A stretch of DNA of 64,000 nt, taken from contig CBDHCC010000002.1 of the NCBI GenBank assembly GCA_965261015.1, positions 124,001 to 188,000 of the forward strand, given 5' to 3'. Shown piece after piece: positions 24,947 through 33,961 of this stretch. The notes beneath the pieces are model-generated. The model was not told the DNA's origin. It worked only from the letters and a program-made list of their open reading frames with translations, and did not search any database. The position numbers were made by a program, and so were the translations under genes. The stretch comes from CBDHCC01 sp965261015 (GTDB lineage Bacteria > Pseudomonadota > Alphaproteobacteria > Sphingomonadales > Sphingomonadaceae). Within the stretch, counting starts at the first letter, position 1. Each line of letters opens with the position of its first letter.

Positions 24947-26335
24947 TCAGCGGTCGTAGGCCTTGGGCCGGTCGCCTTCCGTCGGCGTCGCATAGCGATC
25001 GCGCAACCGCGTCTGGCGCGTGACGAGCGACTGTTCGACCCCGTCGATCCAGACCCGCTCCGTGTCGCTCGACAGCTCCAGCGGGTCGCCGGACCACAGC
25101 ACGACGTCGGCGCGCCGGCCCGGTGCCAGGCTGCCGATCTCTCGGCCCAGGCCCAGGATGTCGGCGGGCGCGGACGAGATGGCGGCGAAGGCCTGCGGCC
25201 AGGTCAGCCCGGTGGCGCCGGGCACGCGGGTCAGGGCGACCAAATTGCCGGCGAGCTGGGTCGTGACCCGCACCATGCGCGTCTCGTCCTCGTTCAGCAT
25301 TCCGATGCCGACTTCGACCCCTGCCTGCACCATGCGGCCGACATTCGACTGGGTGGCCGCCAACTGTTCGAAGCTGGCGGGCAGGTCGGTCAACGCGTTG
25401 GCGATCACGGGCATGCGCGCCGCCGCCAGCTGGGGTGCGACGGTCCAGCCTTCGGCCACGCCGACCAGGGCCATTCGCAGCGCCGGGAACTCACGCTTCA
25501 GGTCCAGCATGGCCAGGATGTCGCTGGCGCGCTCGACGTGGATCAGCAGCATCTGCCGACCCTGCATCACCGGCACCAGTGCGCGCGCGTCATAGCGGGA
25601 CAGCAGCACGTCGCTCGGCCGCCCCTCCACCGTCCGCACGAGGCTGGTGTCCGGGATCTCCTCGAGCGGCAGCGTCTCGTTCCCGGTGGAGGCGGAGCCG
25701 GACACGGGCGTCGTTCTTTGTCCGCTCGCCACGTCCCGCGCCTCGCGGAGCGCGTTGCGGAAATAGGCGTGGGCGGCGGCTCGGCTGCCGCCGGCATCCG
25801 ACGCGCCCTCTTCGCCGAACTCGACATACTGGAACGCCCGTCTGCGGGTCAGGGCGTCCATGTCCTGCCCGGTATCGATCACCGCGCCCTGTCCCGCGAA
25901 GATCGAGCGCGCGGTGACCGGTGCCACCACGGCGCGCGTGACGCCGCTCGCCCGACTGACCGCGATGCTCGCCGCGCGCGGGTTCACCGCGGGGGCCACG
26001 TCGATGGCGGCAGAGAATGGGGAGGAATTGGCGACCGCGTCGTTCGTCGACGACACCGCGTCCACCTCGACCAGCCCCAACCGCGAAAAGCCGGCGACCA
26101 GGCCGGGGGTGACCCACTTGCCCGTCGCGTCCACCCGCTCCGCCCCGGCGGGCACCGCCACACCGGCGCCGGCCGACACCACGCGGCCGTCGCGCACAAC
26201 GACCGTGCCATTCGGGATAGGCTCCGACCCGTCGCCGATCACCACGGTCCCACCGGTGATCGCGACCGTCTGCGCCGCGACGGGCGCGGCGCTGGTTAGC
26301 AACGTCGTCAGCGCCAGTTTCGCAAAGCCCGTCAT
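24947..26335 (-). CDS. exported amidohydrolase-family protein lacking the HxH metal motif
   Basis: The 462-residue protein has a signal peptide (cleavage near AAPVAAQ) and an amidohydrolase-superfamily fold: N-terminal beta sandwich, GKWVTPGLV, and a C-terminal GLGREIGSLAPGRRADVVLWSGDPLELSS that closes the sandwich. Where the intact neighbour reads PGVIDVHSH, this protein reads PGLVAGFSR, so both first metal-ligand histidines are missing (residues 83 and 85). The late Asp region reads GIGMLNEDET. It is probably not a normal metal-dependent hydrolase and may be a partner or pseudoenzyme. Its ATG overlaps the stop of the intact paralogue (ATGA), so the two are translationally coupled. Confidence 0.85.
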   Translation of the reverse strand: MTGFAKLALTTLLTSAAPVAAQTVAITGGTVVIGDGSEPIPNGTVVVRDGRVVSAGAGVAVPAGAERVDATGKWVTPGLVAGFSRLGLVEVDAVSSTNDAVANSSPFSAAIDVAPAVNPRAASIAVSRASGVTRAVVAPVTARSIFAGQGAVIDTGQDMDALTRRRAFQYVEFGEEGASDAGGSRAAAHAYFRNALREARDVASGQRTTPVSGSASTGNETLPLEEIPDTSLVRTVEGRPSDVLLSRYDARALVPVMQGRQMLLIHVERASDILAMLDLKREFPALRMALVGVAEGWTVAPQLAAARMPVIANALTDLPASFEQLAATQSNVGRMVQAGVEVGIGMLNEDETRMVRVTTQLAGNLVALTRVPGATGLTWPQAFAAISSAPADILGLGREIGSLAPGRRADVVLWSGDPLELSSDTERVWIDGVEQSLVTRQTRLRDRYATPTEGDRPKAYDR

Positions 26336-27768
26336 TTCACGTCCCCCTCGCCCGGCTGGCCCAACTCGAAATCACTGACCGGTCGACCGCGCGGATCATC
26401 CGCGTCGTACATCAGCGCCCCGTCGATCCAGACCTTTTCCGGGCGTGTGTAGACGGAGAACGGATCGCCGTTCCACAGCACCGCGTCCGCCATCTTGCCC
26501 GGCGTCAGGCTGCCGGTGCGGTCGGCGATCCCCAGCGCCTTGGCGGGGTTGGACGACAGCCATGTCCAGGCGATCGCGTCGGAGATGTCGAAGCCCATGC
26601 GACGCCCGGCCGCCAGCGCCTTCGACGCCTCCTGGTTCAGCCGCTGGATACCGTTGGGGTCGTCGGAGTGCACGATGGCGCAAGCCCCGGCCTTTTGCAC
26701 GAGCGCGATGTTCTCTTTGACCGCATCGTAGGCCTCCATCTTAAAGCCCCACCAGTCGGCCCACATCGCCGAACAAATGCCTTCGCGCGCCAGCAGGTCG
26801 GCGATCTTGTAGCTCTCGACCGCGTGGTGGAACGCCGTGACCTTGTAGCCGAACTCCTTCGACATATCGATCACGTTCGCCATCTCGTCGGCACGATAGC
26901 AGTGGTTGTGCACCAGGATGCGGCCGTCCAGCACGCCGCGCAGCGTCTCCATGTCCAGATCGCGATCGGGCGCGTCCCCGCCATCGCGGTCGTATTTGTC
27001 CCACTTCGCCCGGTACGCCGCCGCCTTGGCCCAGGTGGACCGGTCGACGAAGATGTTGCCCATGCGCGTCGACGGCATCCGACCCTGCCCGCCATAGACG
27101 CGCTTCGGGTTTTCGCCGCACGCCATCTTCAGGCCGTAGGGCGCGCCCGGGAACTTCATGCCCTGCGCGGTGCGCGCCGCCACGTTCTTGAGGGTCACCG
27201 ACCGTCCGCCGAACAGGTTGGCTGAGCCCGGCAGGATCTGGAGCGTGGTGACGCCGCCGTTGGCGAGCGCGCGCGAGAAACCGGGGTCCTGCGGCCAGAC
27301 GGAATGCTCCGCCCAGACGCCCGGCGTGACCGGGTCCGTCGCCTCGTTGCCGTCGGAATGGGCCTCCACCGCCGGCGACGGGTAGTCGCCCAGATGGCTG
27401 TGGACGTCGATCACGCCGGGCGTGACCCACTTGCCCGTGCCGTCGATCGTCGTGGCACCCGCCGGGATCGCGGTGCCGGCGGGTCCGACCGCCTGCACCT
27501 TGCCGTCCGCCAGCACGACCGTCCCGCCGTCGATCCGCCCGCCTTCGCCGTCGAAGATCGTCGCGTTCGTGATGGCCGTGACGACGCCCGGATAGGGGCG
27601 GTAGGTCGACGGATAGGGGTCGTCGGTCGCCACCACTCCGCGACCCGCCGCAGGACGATCGGCGGCGGCACCGCGATCGTTCGTCGTGCCGGTCGTGGCA
27701 CACCCGGCCAACAGCACCGCGAGCGCCGCGCCCGCGGCCAGTTTCCCGCTCATCATCCTGCCCGTCAT
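26332..27768 (-). CDS. amidohydrolase family lipoprotein (imidazolonepropionase-like)
   Basis: This 478-residue metal-dependent hydrolase has a lipoprotein signal (VLLAGC, Cys23). It keeps the metal ligands: HSH at residues 123-125 in VTPGVIDVHSHLG, later His in ILVHNHCYRADE and TAFHHAVESYK, and the Asp in AIVHSDDPNG. It probably cleaves an amide or peptide-like bond in the periplasm. Several in-frame ATGs exist (27789, 27768, 27756, 27753). I picked 27768 for the GGGGGACGAAGCAGG before it and the signal-like N-terminus; the ATG at 27789 overlaps the transporter stop (ATGA). The POT transporter upstream suggests a peptide-like substrate. Confidence 0.9.
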   Translation of the reverse strand: MTGRMMSGKLAAGAALAVLLAGCATTGTTNDRGAAADRPAAGRGVVATDDPYPSTYRPYPGVVTAITNATIFDGEGGRIDGGTVVLADGKVQAVGPAGTAIPAGATTIDGTGKWVTPGVIDVHSHLGDYPSPAVEAHSDGNEATDPVTPGVWAEHSVWPQDPGFSRALANGGVTTLQILPGSANLFGGRSVTLKNVAARTAQGMKFPGAPYGLKMACGENPKRVYGGQGRMPSTRMGNIFVDRSTWAKAAAYRAKWDKYDRDGGDAPDRDLDMETLRGVLDGRILVHNHCYRADEMANVIDMSKEFGYKVTAFHHAVESYKIADLLAREGICSAMWADWWGFKMEAYDAVKENIALVQKAGACAIVHSDDPNGIQRLNQEASKALAAGRRMGFDISDAIAWTWLSSNPAKALGIADRTGSLTPGKMADAVLWNGDPFSVYTRPEKVWIDGALMYDADDPRGRPVSDFELGQPGEGDVK

Positions 27769-27785
27769 CCTGCTTCGTCCCCCGA

Positions 27786-29453
27786 TCATATCCGTTCGAC
27801 CTCGCCGCGCGTGTCCACCCCCGCCGCCGCGGGTTCCGCCAACTGCTGCCGCCCCAGCATTTCGTGATCCGCCGTGTCGTCGGTCAACGTGTCGAGATGC
27901 ATCCATCGCTTAACGACCGGGCTGATCAGCAGGACCACCACACCGACCGCGATCGCGACCCAGCCGATCTGATTGTAGATGGCGAGCGTCGCCTCCTTGG
28001 TCATCTCGCCGTCCTCGCCGCCCGTCGCCTCGCCGATCTTGGCGGCCACGAAGTTGCCGACCGCGGTCATGTAGAACCACGCGCCCATGATCAGCGAGGC
28101 CAGGAAGGTCGGTGCGAGCCGGTTCATGGCGGACAATCCGACCGGAGAGAGACACAGTTCGCCCGCCGTGTGCAGGAAATACAGCAGGAACACGAACAGC
28201 ACGGGCGTCGCGGCCAGTCCGACCGAGTTCGCGCCCAGAACAAAGACGAGGAAGCCAAGTCCCACCAGCATCAGCGCAAAGGCGAACTTGGCCGGCGCGG
28301 AGGGCTCCAGCCGCCGACGGCCCATCACCTGCCACAGGGCGGCGAAGACAGGGGCGAGCAGGATGATGAAGATCGGATTGATCGACTGGAACAGCGACGC
28401 GGGCACACCGCCCTCGCCCACGCCTTCGACAAAGCGATCGGTGTAGAGGTTGAGCGAACCTCCCGCCTGCTCGAACAGGCCCCAGAACAGCGGATTGAGC
28501 GCGATCAGGAACAGGATCGCGAACATCCGTTCCCGCGGCTGCTTGGGCAGCTTGAACGCTTCGTAGAGAACATAGCCCAGCAGAGCGATGCCAGAGATGA
28601 TCAGCAGCGTCTGAATGACGTCCTGATACTGGATGAGCGCCCACATCACCGCGACGGCCGCGATGCCGAACCCGTACAGCGTCCATTCGCGGCCACGCGG
28701 CAGGGCGGCGGGCGGCTCGCCCGCGCCGCGCAACGCGCCTTTCCCAAGCACGAAGACGATCAGCCCCGCGACCATGCCGATCCCGGCCAGACCAAAGCCC
28801 CAACCCCAGCCCAGCGTCTCGCCGAGATACCCGACCAGAATGGTGCCCAGCGCGGCACCGACGTTAATCCCCATGTAGAAGATCGTGTAGGCCGGGTCGC
28901 GGCGCACGTCGGTCAGCGGATAGAGCTGACCCACCATCACCGAGATGTTCGCCTTCAGAAAGCCGGAGCCCACGATGATGAGCGCCAGCGCCAGCCAGAA
29001 GACGAAGATGGCTGGATTGTTGGTGTGGCCGACGGCCGCCGGACCCTCCACGGCCATGAACAGGTGACCCAATGCCAGCAGCACGCCGCCGAACAGCACG
29101 GCCTTGCGCTGCCCCAGATACCGGTCGGCCAAATAACCGCCCAGGACCGGCGTGATGTAGACGAGGCTGAGGTAGGACCCATAGATCAGCTGCGCCTTGC
29201 CGTCGTCGAACAGCCAGTGCTTCGTCAGGTAGAACACCAGGAGCGCGCGCATGCCGTAGAAGGAGAACCGCTCCCACATCTCGGCGAAGAACAGCATGTA
29301 GAGGCCCTTGGGGTGCCCCGCGAACTCCGGCGTGCTGCGGCCGGCGACCACCCCGCCGATCGACAGAAAGGCGACCAGCACCCCCACGGCGATGGCGGTG
29401 ATCCAGTCGCCCTCCTGCCAAAGCTCGATGCTCTTGAAGCCCACGGCCGTCAC
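27786..29453 (-). CDS. POT/PTR2 family proton-dependent peptide transporter
   Basis: This 555-residue MFS transporter takes up di- and tripeptides with protons. The ExxER motif appears as FAEMWERFSFYGMRALLVFYL near residue 57, and the PTR2 signature FYMGINVGAALG near residue 195. About fourteen hydrophobic helices are visible. The start is a GTG preceded by AAGGTGGA. It is the first gene of a tightly packed minus-strand operon with two exported amidohydrolases and NnrU, suggesting uptake linked to periplasmic processing of peptides. Confidence 0.95.
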   Translation of the reverse strand: MTAVGFKSIELWQEGDWITAIAVGVLVAFLSIGGVVAGRSTPEFAGHPKGLYMLFFAEMWERFSFYGMRALLVFYLTKHWLFDDGKAQLIYGSYLSLVYITPVLGGYLADRYLGQRKAVLFGGVLLALGHLFMAVEGPAAVGHTNNPAIFVFWLALALIIVGSGFLKANISVMVGQLYPLTDVRRDPAYTIFYMGINVGAALGTILVGYLGETLGWGWGFGLAGIGMVAGLIVFVLGKGALRGAGEPPAALPRGREWTLYGFGIAAVAVMWALIQYQDVIQTLLIISGIALLGYVLYEAFKLPKQPRERMFAILFLIALNPLFWGLFEQAGGSLNLYTDRFVEGVGEGGVPASLFQSINPIFIILLAPVFAALWQVMGRRRLEPSAPAKFAFALMLVGLGFLVFVLGANSVGLAATPVLFVFLLYFLHTAGELCLSPVGLSAMNRLAPTFLASLIMGAWFYMTAVGNFVAAKIGEATGGEDGEMTKEATLAIYNQIGWVAIAVGVVVLLISPVVKRWMHLDTLTDDTADHEMLGRQQLAEPAAAGVDTRGEVERI

Positions 29454-29594
29454 TCCACCTTGTCGCGCCGCTTCTGAAGAGCGGTCTGTCCCTGGCGCCG
29501 GACCCTAGCGGCCGCGGCGGGGATGCCAAGGGGATTGTTGCCGCGCGCCCGATCGCCGCCCGCGGAGCCTTGCCAGGGGCCGTGTGTCAGGCGC

Positions 29595-29939
29595 ATGGGA
29601 CACCGGGTGAGCGATCGGCCCGTCTATCTGCAACTGCGCGACCGCATCGCCGCGGCGATCCTGGACGGGGAGCACGGCGACGGCGACCCGCTGCCGTCCG
29701 TGCGGGCCTTTGCCGCGATCGTGGGCGCCAATCCGCTGACGGTGGCCCGGGCCTATGCGTGGTTCCAGGAGCGCGGGCTGGTGGAGGCGCGACGCGGCGT
29801 CGGGCTGTTCGTGGCGAGCGACGGCACGCGACGGCTGCGCGCGCTGGAACGGGACGCCTTCCTGACCGACGAATGGCCGGACCTGCGCGCACGGCTGGAC
29901 CGGCTGCGGCTGACGATCAGCGAACTGGCCGACGACTGA
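29595..29939 (+). CDS. GntR family transcriptional regulator (YtrA-like, short)
   Basis: The 114-residue protein is almost entirely a winged helix-turn-helix of the GntR type: PVYLQLRDRIAAAILDGEHGDGDPLPSVRAFAAIVGANPLTVARAYAWFQERGLVE. A short helical tail follows and there is no large effector domain, as in the YtrA subgroup. I chose the ATG at 29595; a GTG at 29607 would be nearly equivalent. It diverges from the POT operon and could regulate it. Its stop is four bases from that of the convergent acyl-CoA dehydrogenase gene. Confidence 0.88.
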   Translation: MGHRVSDRPVYLQLRDRIAAAILDGEHGDGDPLPSVRAFAAIVGANPLTVARAYAWFQERGLVEARRGVGLFVASDGTRRLRALERDAFLTDEWPDLRARLDRLRLTISELADD

Positions 29940-29943
29940 CCCG

Positions 29944-31659
29944 TCACGCCGCCAGGAATGCCTCTGCCGGAAGCGAGTAGAACCCGTGGCTGCCCGCCGA
30001 GGCCGCGCGTTCCAGCCCGGTCGCGGCTGGCACGACATGGTCCAGGTAAAAGGCGGTCGTCAGCCCCTTCATCCGCAACCAGTCCGCGCCCTCGCCGCTC
30101 TCGATCCGGCGAGCGGCCTCTCGACCCTGACGCGCCATCAGCGCCCCGCAACTGGCCGTCGCCACCATCTCCAGAAACGGCACGGAGCCCGCCAGCCGGT
30201 CGTCGACAGACCCCGCGCGATAGCCGTCGGCGACCCGCGCGCAGGCGTCGATCAGTTCGCGCAGCGCCGGGTGCTCGCCCGCCTCGGCCCGGCACGCGGC
30301 CAGATGTCGATCGAACACCGCGCCACCCTCCAGGCCCAGCTTGCGCCCCACCAGGTCGGCGGCCTGAATGCCGTTGGTCCCTTCGTAGATCGCCGCTATG
30401 CGCGCGTCGCGCAGATGCTGGGCCGCGCCGGTCTCCTCGACATACCCCATGCCGCCATGGACCTGGATGCCGATGGAGGCGACCTCCTCTCCCACATCGG
30501 TGCCGTAGGCCTTGATCAGCGGGGTAAGCAGGTCGGCCAGCCCGCGCGCCTCCGCATCACCGGCCGACGCCCGGTCCACCGCGCCGCAGGCCTGATACAA
30601 AAGCGCCCGCGCGGCCTCCGTCAGCGCCTTCATCCGGAGCAGCATCCGGCGCACGTCGGGATGGTCGATGATCGCCACCGGATCCTTGGAGTTGCCGCCG
30701 GCGCGCGCCGACTGGATTCGATTGGTGGCGTAATCGACGGCGGCCTGGGTCGCCCGCTCGCCGATCTGCACGCCTTGACCGCCGACGTTGATGCGCGCGT
30801 TGTTCATCATGGTGAACATGGCGCGCATGCCGCCGTGCTCCGGCCCGATCAGCCAGCCGTGGCAGTCGTCCGCGTCGCCGTAGGCCATGGTGCAGGTGGG
30901 CGAGGCGTGGATACCCAGCTTGTGCTCGATGGAGACCGCCTTCGCATCGTTCGACGCACCAGGGCTGCCGTCGACGTTCAGCCGAAATTTGGGCACCAGG
31001 AACAGGCTGATCCCGCGCGTGCCCAGCGGCGCGTCCGGCGTGCGGGCCAGCACCAGATGGACGATGTTGTCGGTCAGGTCATGATCGCCGAATGTGATGT
31101 AGATCTTCTGGCCCTTGATCCGCCAACTGCCGTCGCCCGCCGGGGTGGCGGTGGTCCGAAGCGCGCCCACGTCGCTGCCCGCCTGCGGCTCCGTCAGGTT
31201 CATGGTGCCCGTCCACTCACCGGAAACCAGCTTCAGTAGATAGAGCGCCTTAAGCTCGTCCGACCCGTGCGCCACCAGCGCCTCGATCGCGCCGTAGGAT
31301 AACATGGTGACCAGCCCGAAGGCCATGTTCGCGGTGCCCAGATCCTCCTGCACGACCGTCTGCAGCGTGAAGGGCAGGCCTTGCCCGCCAAAGGCTTCCG
31401 GCCCGCCGATCGTCCCCCAGCCACCCTCGACATAGGCCTGGTATGCGGCGTGAAAACCGTCGGGCAGCACGACGCCTTCGTCCGTCAGCTTGGCGCCCAC
31501 CGTGTCCCCAATCCGGTTGAGCGGCGCCCACTCGCCCGCCGCGAACTGCCCCGCGCCGTCCAGGATCGCTTCGATCAGGTCGGGTTCGACCATTCCGTCG
31601 ATGCCCGCGCAAGTGTCCAGCGCGAAGCGCTGTTCGGCGACGGGAGGCGTGTAGGTCAT
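29944..31659 (-). CDS. acyl-CoA dehydrogenase with C-terminal extension
   Basis: This 571-residue FAD flavoprotein belongs to the long acyl-CoA dehydrogenase group with an added C-terminal helical domain. Landmarks are GGPEAFGGQGLP, MNLTEPQAGSDVGALRTTA (FAD/substrate loop), GQKIYITFGDHD, and the IQVHGGMGYVEETGAAQHLRDARIAAIYEGTNGIQA block that contains the usual catalytic Glu region. It would oxidise acyl-CoA to enoyl-CoA in the cytoplasm. It diverges from tsaC with about 40 bases between starts. Confidence 0.95.
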   Translation of the reverse strand: MTYTPPVAEQRFALDTCAGIDGMVEPDLIEAILDGAGQFAAGEWAPLNRIGDTVGAKLTDEGVVLPDGFHAAYQAYVEGGWGTIGGPEAFGGQGLPFTLQTVVQEDLGTANMAFGLVTMLSYGAIEALVAHGSDELKALYLLKLVSGEWTGTMNLTEPQAGSDVGALRTTATPAGDGSWRIKGQKIYITFGDHDLTDNIVHLVLARTPDAPLGTRGISLFLVPKFRLNVDGSPGASNDAKAVSIEHKLGIHASPTCTMAYGDADDCHGWLIGPEHGGMRAMFTMMNNARINVGGQGVQIGERATQAAVDYATNRIQSARAGGNSKDPVAIIDHPDVRRMLLRMKALTEAARALLYQACGAVDRASAGDAEARGLADLLTPLIKAYGTDVGEEVASIGIQVHGGMGYVEETGAAQHLRDARIAAIYEGTNGIQAADLVGRKLGLEGGAVFDRHLAACRAEAGEHPALRELIDACARVADGYRAGSVDDRLAGSVPFLEMVATASCGALMARQGREAARRIESGEGADWLRMKGLTTAFYLDHVVPAATGLERAASAGSHGFYSLPAEAFLAA

Positions 31660-31701
31660 GGGCGACTTTCGTTGAGCGGTGATCGCGCACTATAGGGCGC
31701 G

Positions 31702-32616
31702 ATGGCCCCGCTTTCCACCGACGTCCGGCCGGTCGACGCGGCCTCTCTGGCGGACGCGTCCCGGCTGATCCGGGACGGCTGGCCGGTCGCGGTCGCGACG
31801 GAGACCGTCTATGGCCTGGCGTGCGACGCGACGAACCCGGAGGCGGTGGCGCGGGTCTATGCCGCGAAGGGCCGACCAGGCTTCAACCCGCTCATCGTCC
31901 ACGTCGCCGACCGCGCGGCGGCGAAGCGGCTGGGGGTGCTCGACGCCGCTGCGACGGCGTTGGCGGACGCGCATTGGCCCGGCCCGCTGACCCTGGTGGT
32001 CCGGCGGCGCTCCGACAGCGGGCTGGCGACGCTCGCGACCGCGGGCTTGCCGACCGTCGCCCTGCGGGTGCCGGCGGGCCGCGCGATGCGCGCCCTCCTC
32101 CAGGCGAGCGACCGCCCGCTCGCCGCGCCGTCCGCCAATGCGAGCGGCGGCATCAGCCCGACCCGCGCGGAGCATGTGGTGGCGAGCCTTGGCGGCCGCG
32201 TGCCGCTGGTGCTCGACGATGGGCCGACCCCGCACGGGCTGGAGTCGACCGTGGTCGCGGTGACCGACGGGCGCCTGCGGCTGCTCCGGCCGGGACCGGT
32301 GGTGCTCGACCTGCCGATCGAGACGGCCGGCCCCCTGCAGTCCCCGGGCCAGCTCCACAGCCACTATGCGCCCGCCAAGCCGCTGCGACTCGGCGCGACC
32401 GAGCGCCGGGCGGGGGAGTGGCTGATCGGCTTTGGCGCGCACGGTGGCGACGACACGCTGTCGGCGAGCGGTAACTTGGTGGAGGCGGCGGCGCGGCTGT
32501 TCGACGCGCTGCACCGCGCGGACGCATCACCGGCGGCGGCCATCGCCGTCGCGCCGGTGCCGGCGACCGGGCTGGGGCTGGCGATCAACGACCGGCTGCG
32601 CCGCGCCGCCGCCTAA
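31702..32616 (+). CDS. tsaC: L-threonylcarbamoyladenylate synthase (Sua5 type)
   Basis: The enzyme makes threonylcarbamoyl-AMP from Thr, bicarbonate and ATP for the t6A37 modification of tRNAs reading ANN codons. The 304-residue protein has the YrdC domain (VAVATETVYGLACDATN, KGRPGFNPLIVHV, WPGPLTLVV, SANASGGISPT) and then LHSHYAPAKPLRLG leading into a C-terminal Sua5 domain. It is therefore the longer Sua5 form, not the short TsaC. The start MAPLSTDVRPVD lies close to the divergent acyl-CoA dehydrogenase start. Confidence 0.95.
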   Translation: MAPLSTDVRPVDAASLADASRLIRDGWPVAVATETVYGLACDATNPEAVARVYAAKGRPGFNPLIVHVADRAAAKRLGVLDAAATALADAHWPGPLTLVVRRRSDSGLATLATAGLPTVALRVPAGRAMRALLQASDRPLAAPSANASGGISPTRAEHVVASLGGRVPLVLDDGPTPHGLESTVVAVTDGRLRLLRPGPVVLDLPIETAGPLQSPGQLHSHYAPAKPLRLGATERRAGEWLIGFGAHGGDDTLSASGNLVEAAARLFDALHRADASPAAAIAVAPVPATGLGLAINDRLRRAAA

Positions 32617-32638
32617 GCCCTCGAGTGCACCTGTCGGC

Positions 32639-32667
32639 TTGCACCGGCCCACCGGCCTCATTATAGC
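32639..32667 (+). promoter_or_regulatory. candidate promoter of tRNA-Pro
   Basis: TTGCAC at 32639-32644 and TATAGC at 32662-32667 are separated by 17 bases. Transcription would begin near 32674, about 30 bases before the tRNA 5' end. The boxes are partial matches, but this is one of the few AT-rich spots between tsaC and the tRNA. Confidence 0.4.
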
Positions 32668-32674
32668 CCCGCTT

Positions 32675-32695
32675 CCCGCCGGCAGCCCCGGCGGG
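32675..32695 (+). terminator. GC hairpin between tsaC and tRNA-Pro
   Basis: CCCGCCGG at 32675-32682 pairs with CCGGCGGG at 32688-32695 around a 5-base loop. It may end tsaC transcription. If the promoter just upstream is real, it lies in the tRNA 5' leader instead. No T run follows. Confidence 0.4.
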
Positions 32696-32702
32696 CCCCG
32701 GT

Positions 32703-32779
32703 CGGGGGTTAGCTCAGCCTGGTAGAGCACTGCCTTCGGGAGGCAGGGGCCGGAGGTTCGAATCCTCTATCCCCGACCA
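32703..32779 (+). tRNA. tRNA-Pro (anticodon CGG)
   Basis: A full cloverleaf can be folded by hand. The acceptor stem CGGGGGT pairs with ATCCCCG (one G-U). The D stem is GCTC/GAGC. The anticodon stem CTGCC/GGCAG encloses the loop TTCGGGA, giving anticodon CGG. The T arm carries TTCGAAT, and the discriminator A is followed by an encoded CCA. C1-G72 and A73 are usual identity elements of proline tRNAs. Confidence 0.97.
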
Positions 32780-32876
32780 ATTCCACCCCTCAGCGGACGC
32801 ATGGGAAGCAGCGGAGCGGTGGACCCGGCGCTGGGTGCCGGCGTGCCGCCGTTCGGCCGACCCTCAGATGCCCGTC

Positions 32877-33896
32877 TCAGCGCGGTCCCGCGTCCAGCCC
32901 CTTCAGAAACTCGGCGACGTTGCGGCCCAGGGCGTCGAGCGCGTAGCCGCCCTCCAGCACCACCGCGGTCGGCCAGCCACCGCCGGCGATATCGCGTGCG
33001 ATCGGCCCGTAGTCCTCGCTGGCGAGCGCGAAGTGGCCGAGCGGGTCGCCGATCCAGGTGTCCGCGCCGAAACTGACGAGCAGGAGGTCGGGTCCGAAGC
33101 GCGCCACCGCGTCCAGCGCCCTGGCCAGCGCCCGGCGGAACCCGATCAGCGCGGTGCCGCGCGGCAGGGGCAGGTTCAGCGTGGCCCCCTCTCCCTCTCC
33201 GGCCCCGCGCTCGTCCGAGTGCCCCCAATAAAAGGGGAAATCCGTCGCGGGATCGGCGTGGAGCGAGGCGAAGAACACGTCGCCGCGTCGCCAGAAGATG
33301 TCCTGCGTGCCGTTCCCGTGATGATAGTCGATGTCCAGGATGGCAACGCGACCCGCGCCCCCGTCGATCGCCGCCTGGGCCGCGATGGCGACGGCGTTCA
33401 GGTGGCAGTAGCCGCCGGCATAGTCGCGACCGGCATGGTGCCCCGGCGGCCGGCAGAGCGCGAAGGCGCGCCCCGCGGAGGAGACCGCCGCGCTCGCCGC
33501 AGCTAGCGCCGATTGCGCGCTCCAGTAGCTGGCGGTCCAACTGTCCGGCGTCAGCGGCGTGCCCGCGTCCATCGTGTACCGGCCCAGAAGCGCGTCGATC
33601 CGCTCCAGCGCGACGGCGCGCCGGGCGACGATCGGCCAGGCATAGCCGATCGCGTCGCCCGCCCGCCCCTCCGCCCGCCACCGCTCGGCCGCCGTTCGCA
33701 GGAACGCCAGATAGGCCGCGTCGTGCACCGCCCGGATGGGGGCCTCCCCCCGGTCGTCCGGGCGCGCGAGGGGACCGACCGCCGCCAGGACGGCCTCGGC
33801 GCGGGTGGGAACCTCCGCATAGGGCACCCAATCGCCATCCTGCAGCTCACGCACGGGCGCGTGGGAGAGTTGGCGGGCGTCGAAAAAGCCGATCAT
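32877..33896 (-). CDS. histone deacetylase family protein (acetylpolyamine amidohydrolase-like)
   Basis: This 339-residue zinc hydrolase of the arginase/HDAC fold removes acetyl groups from small amines or proteins. Motifs are CRPPGHHAGRDYAGGYCHLN (His pair), ILDIDYHHGNGTQDIF (zinc Asp and His), SFGADTWIGDPLGHF (second zinc Asp) and VVLEGGYALDALGRN. I chose the ATG at 33896 (MIGFFDARQLSHAP), a typical N-terminus of bacterial acetylpolyamine amidohydrolases; an extension to 33968 would run into the candidate regulatory site. It diverges from the lipoprotein gene at 34071. Confidence 0.92.
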   Translation of the reverse strand: MIGFFDARQLSHAPVRELQDGDWVPYAEVPTRAEAVLAAVGPLARPDDRGEAPIRAVHDAAYLAFLRTAAERWRAEGRAGDAIGYAWPIVARRAVALERIDALLGRYTMDAGTPLTPDSWTASYWSAQSALAAASAAVSSAGRAFALCRPPGHHAGRDYAGGYCHLNAVAIAAQAAIDGGAGRVAILDIDYHHGNGTQDIFWRRGDVFFASLHADPATDFPFYWGHSDERGAGEGEGATLNLPLPRGTALIGFRRALARALDAVARFGPDLLLVSFGADTWIGDPLGHFALASEDYGPIARDIAGGGWPTAVVLEGGYALDALGRNVAEFLKGLDAGPR

Positions 33897-33961
33897 CGAT
33901 CCCGTCCTACCGCCCGGCGTCCGCGCGGCAAGCGGCGCGGATCGAGGGTAGAGTCTCCGAA

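Noticed and set aside
27864..29477. Plus-strand 537-codon frame
   Set aside because: It is antisense to the POT transporter, which has clear family signatures, and its composition (Gln, Asp, His, Arg) is a shadow pattern.
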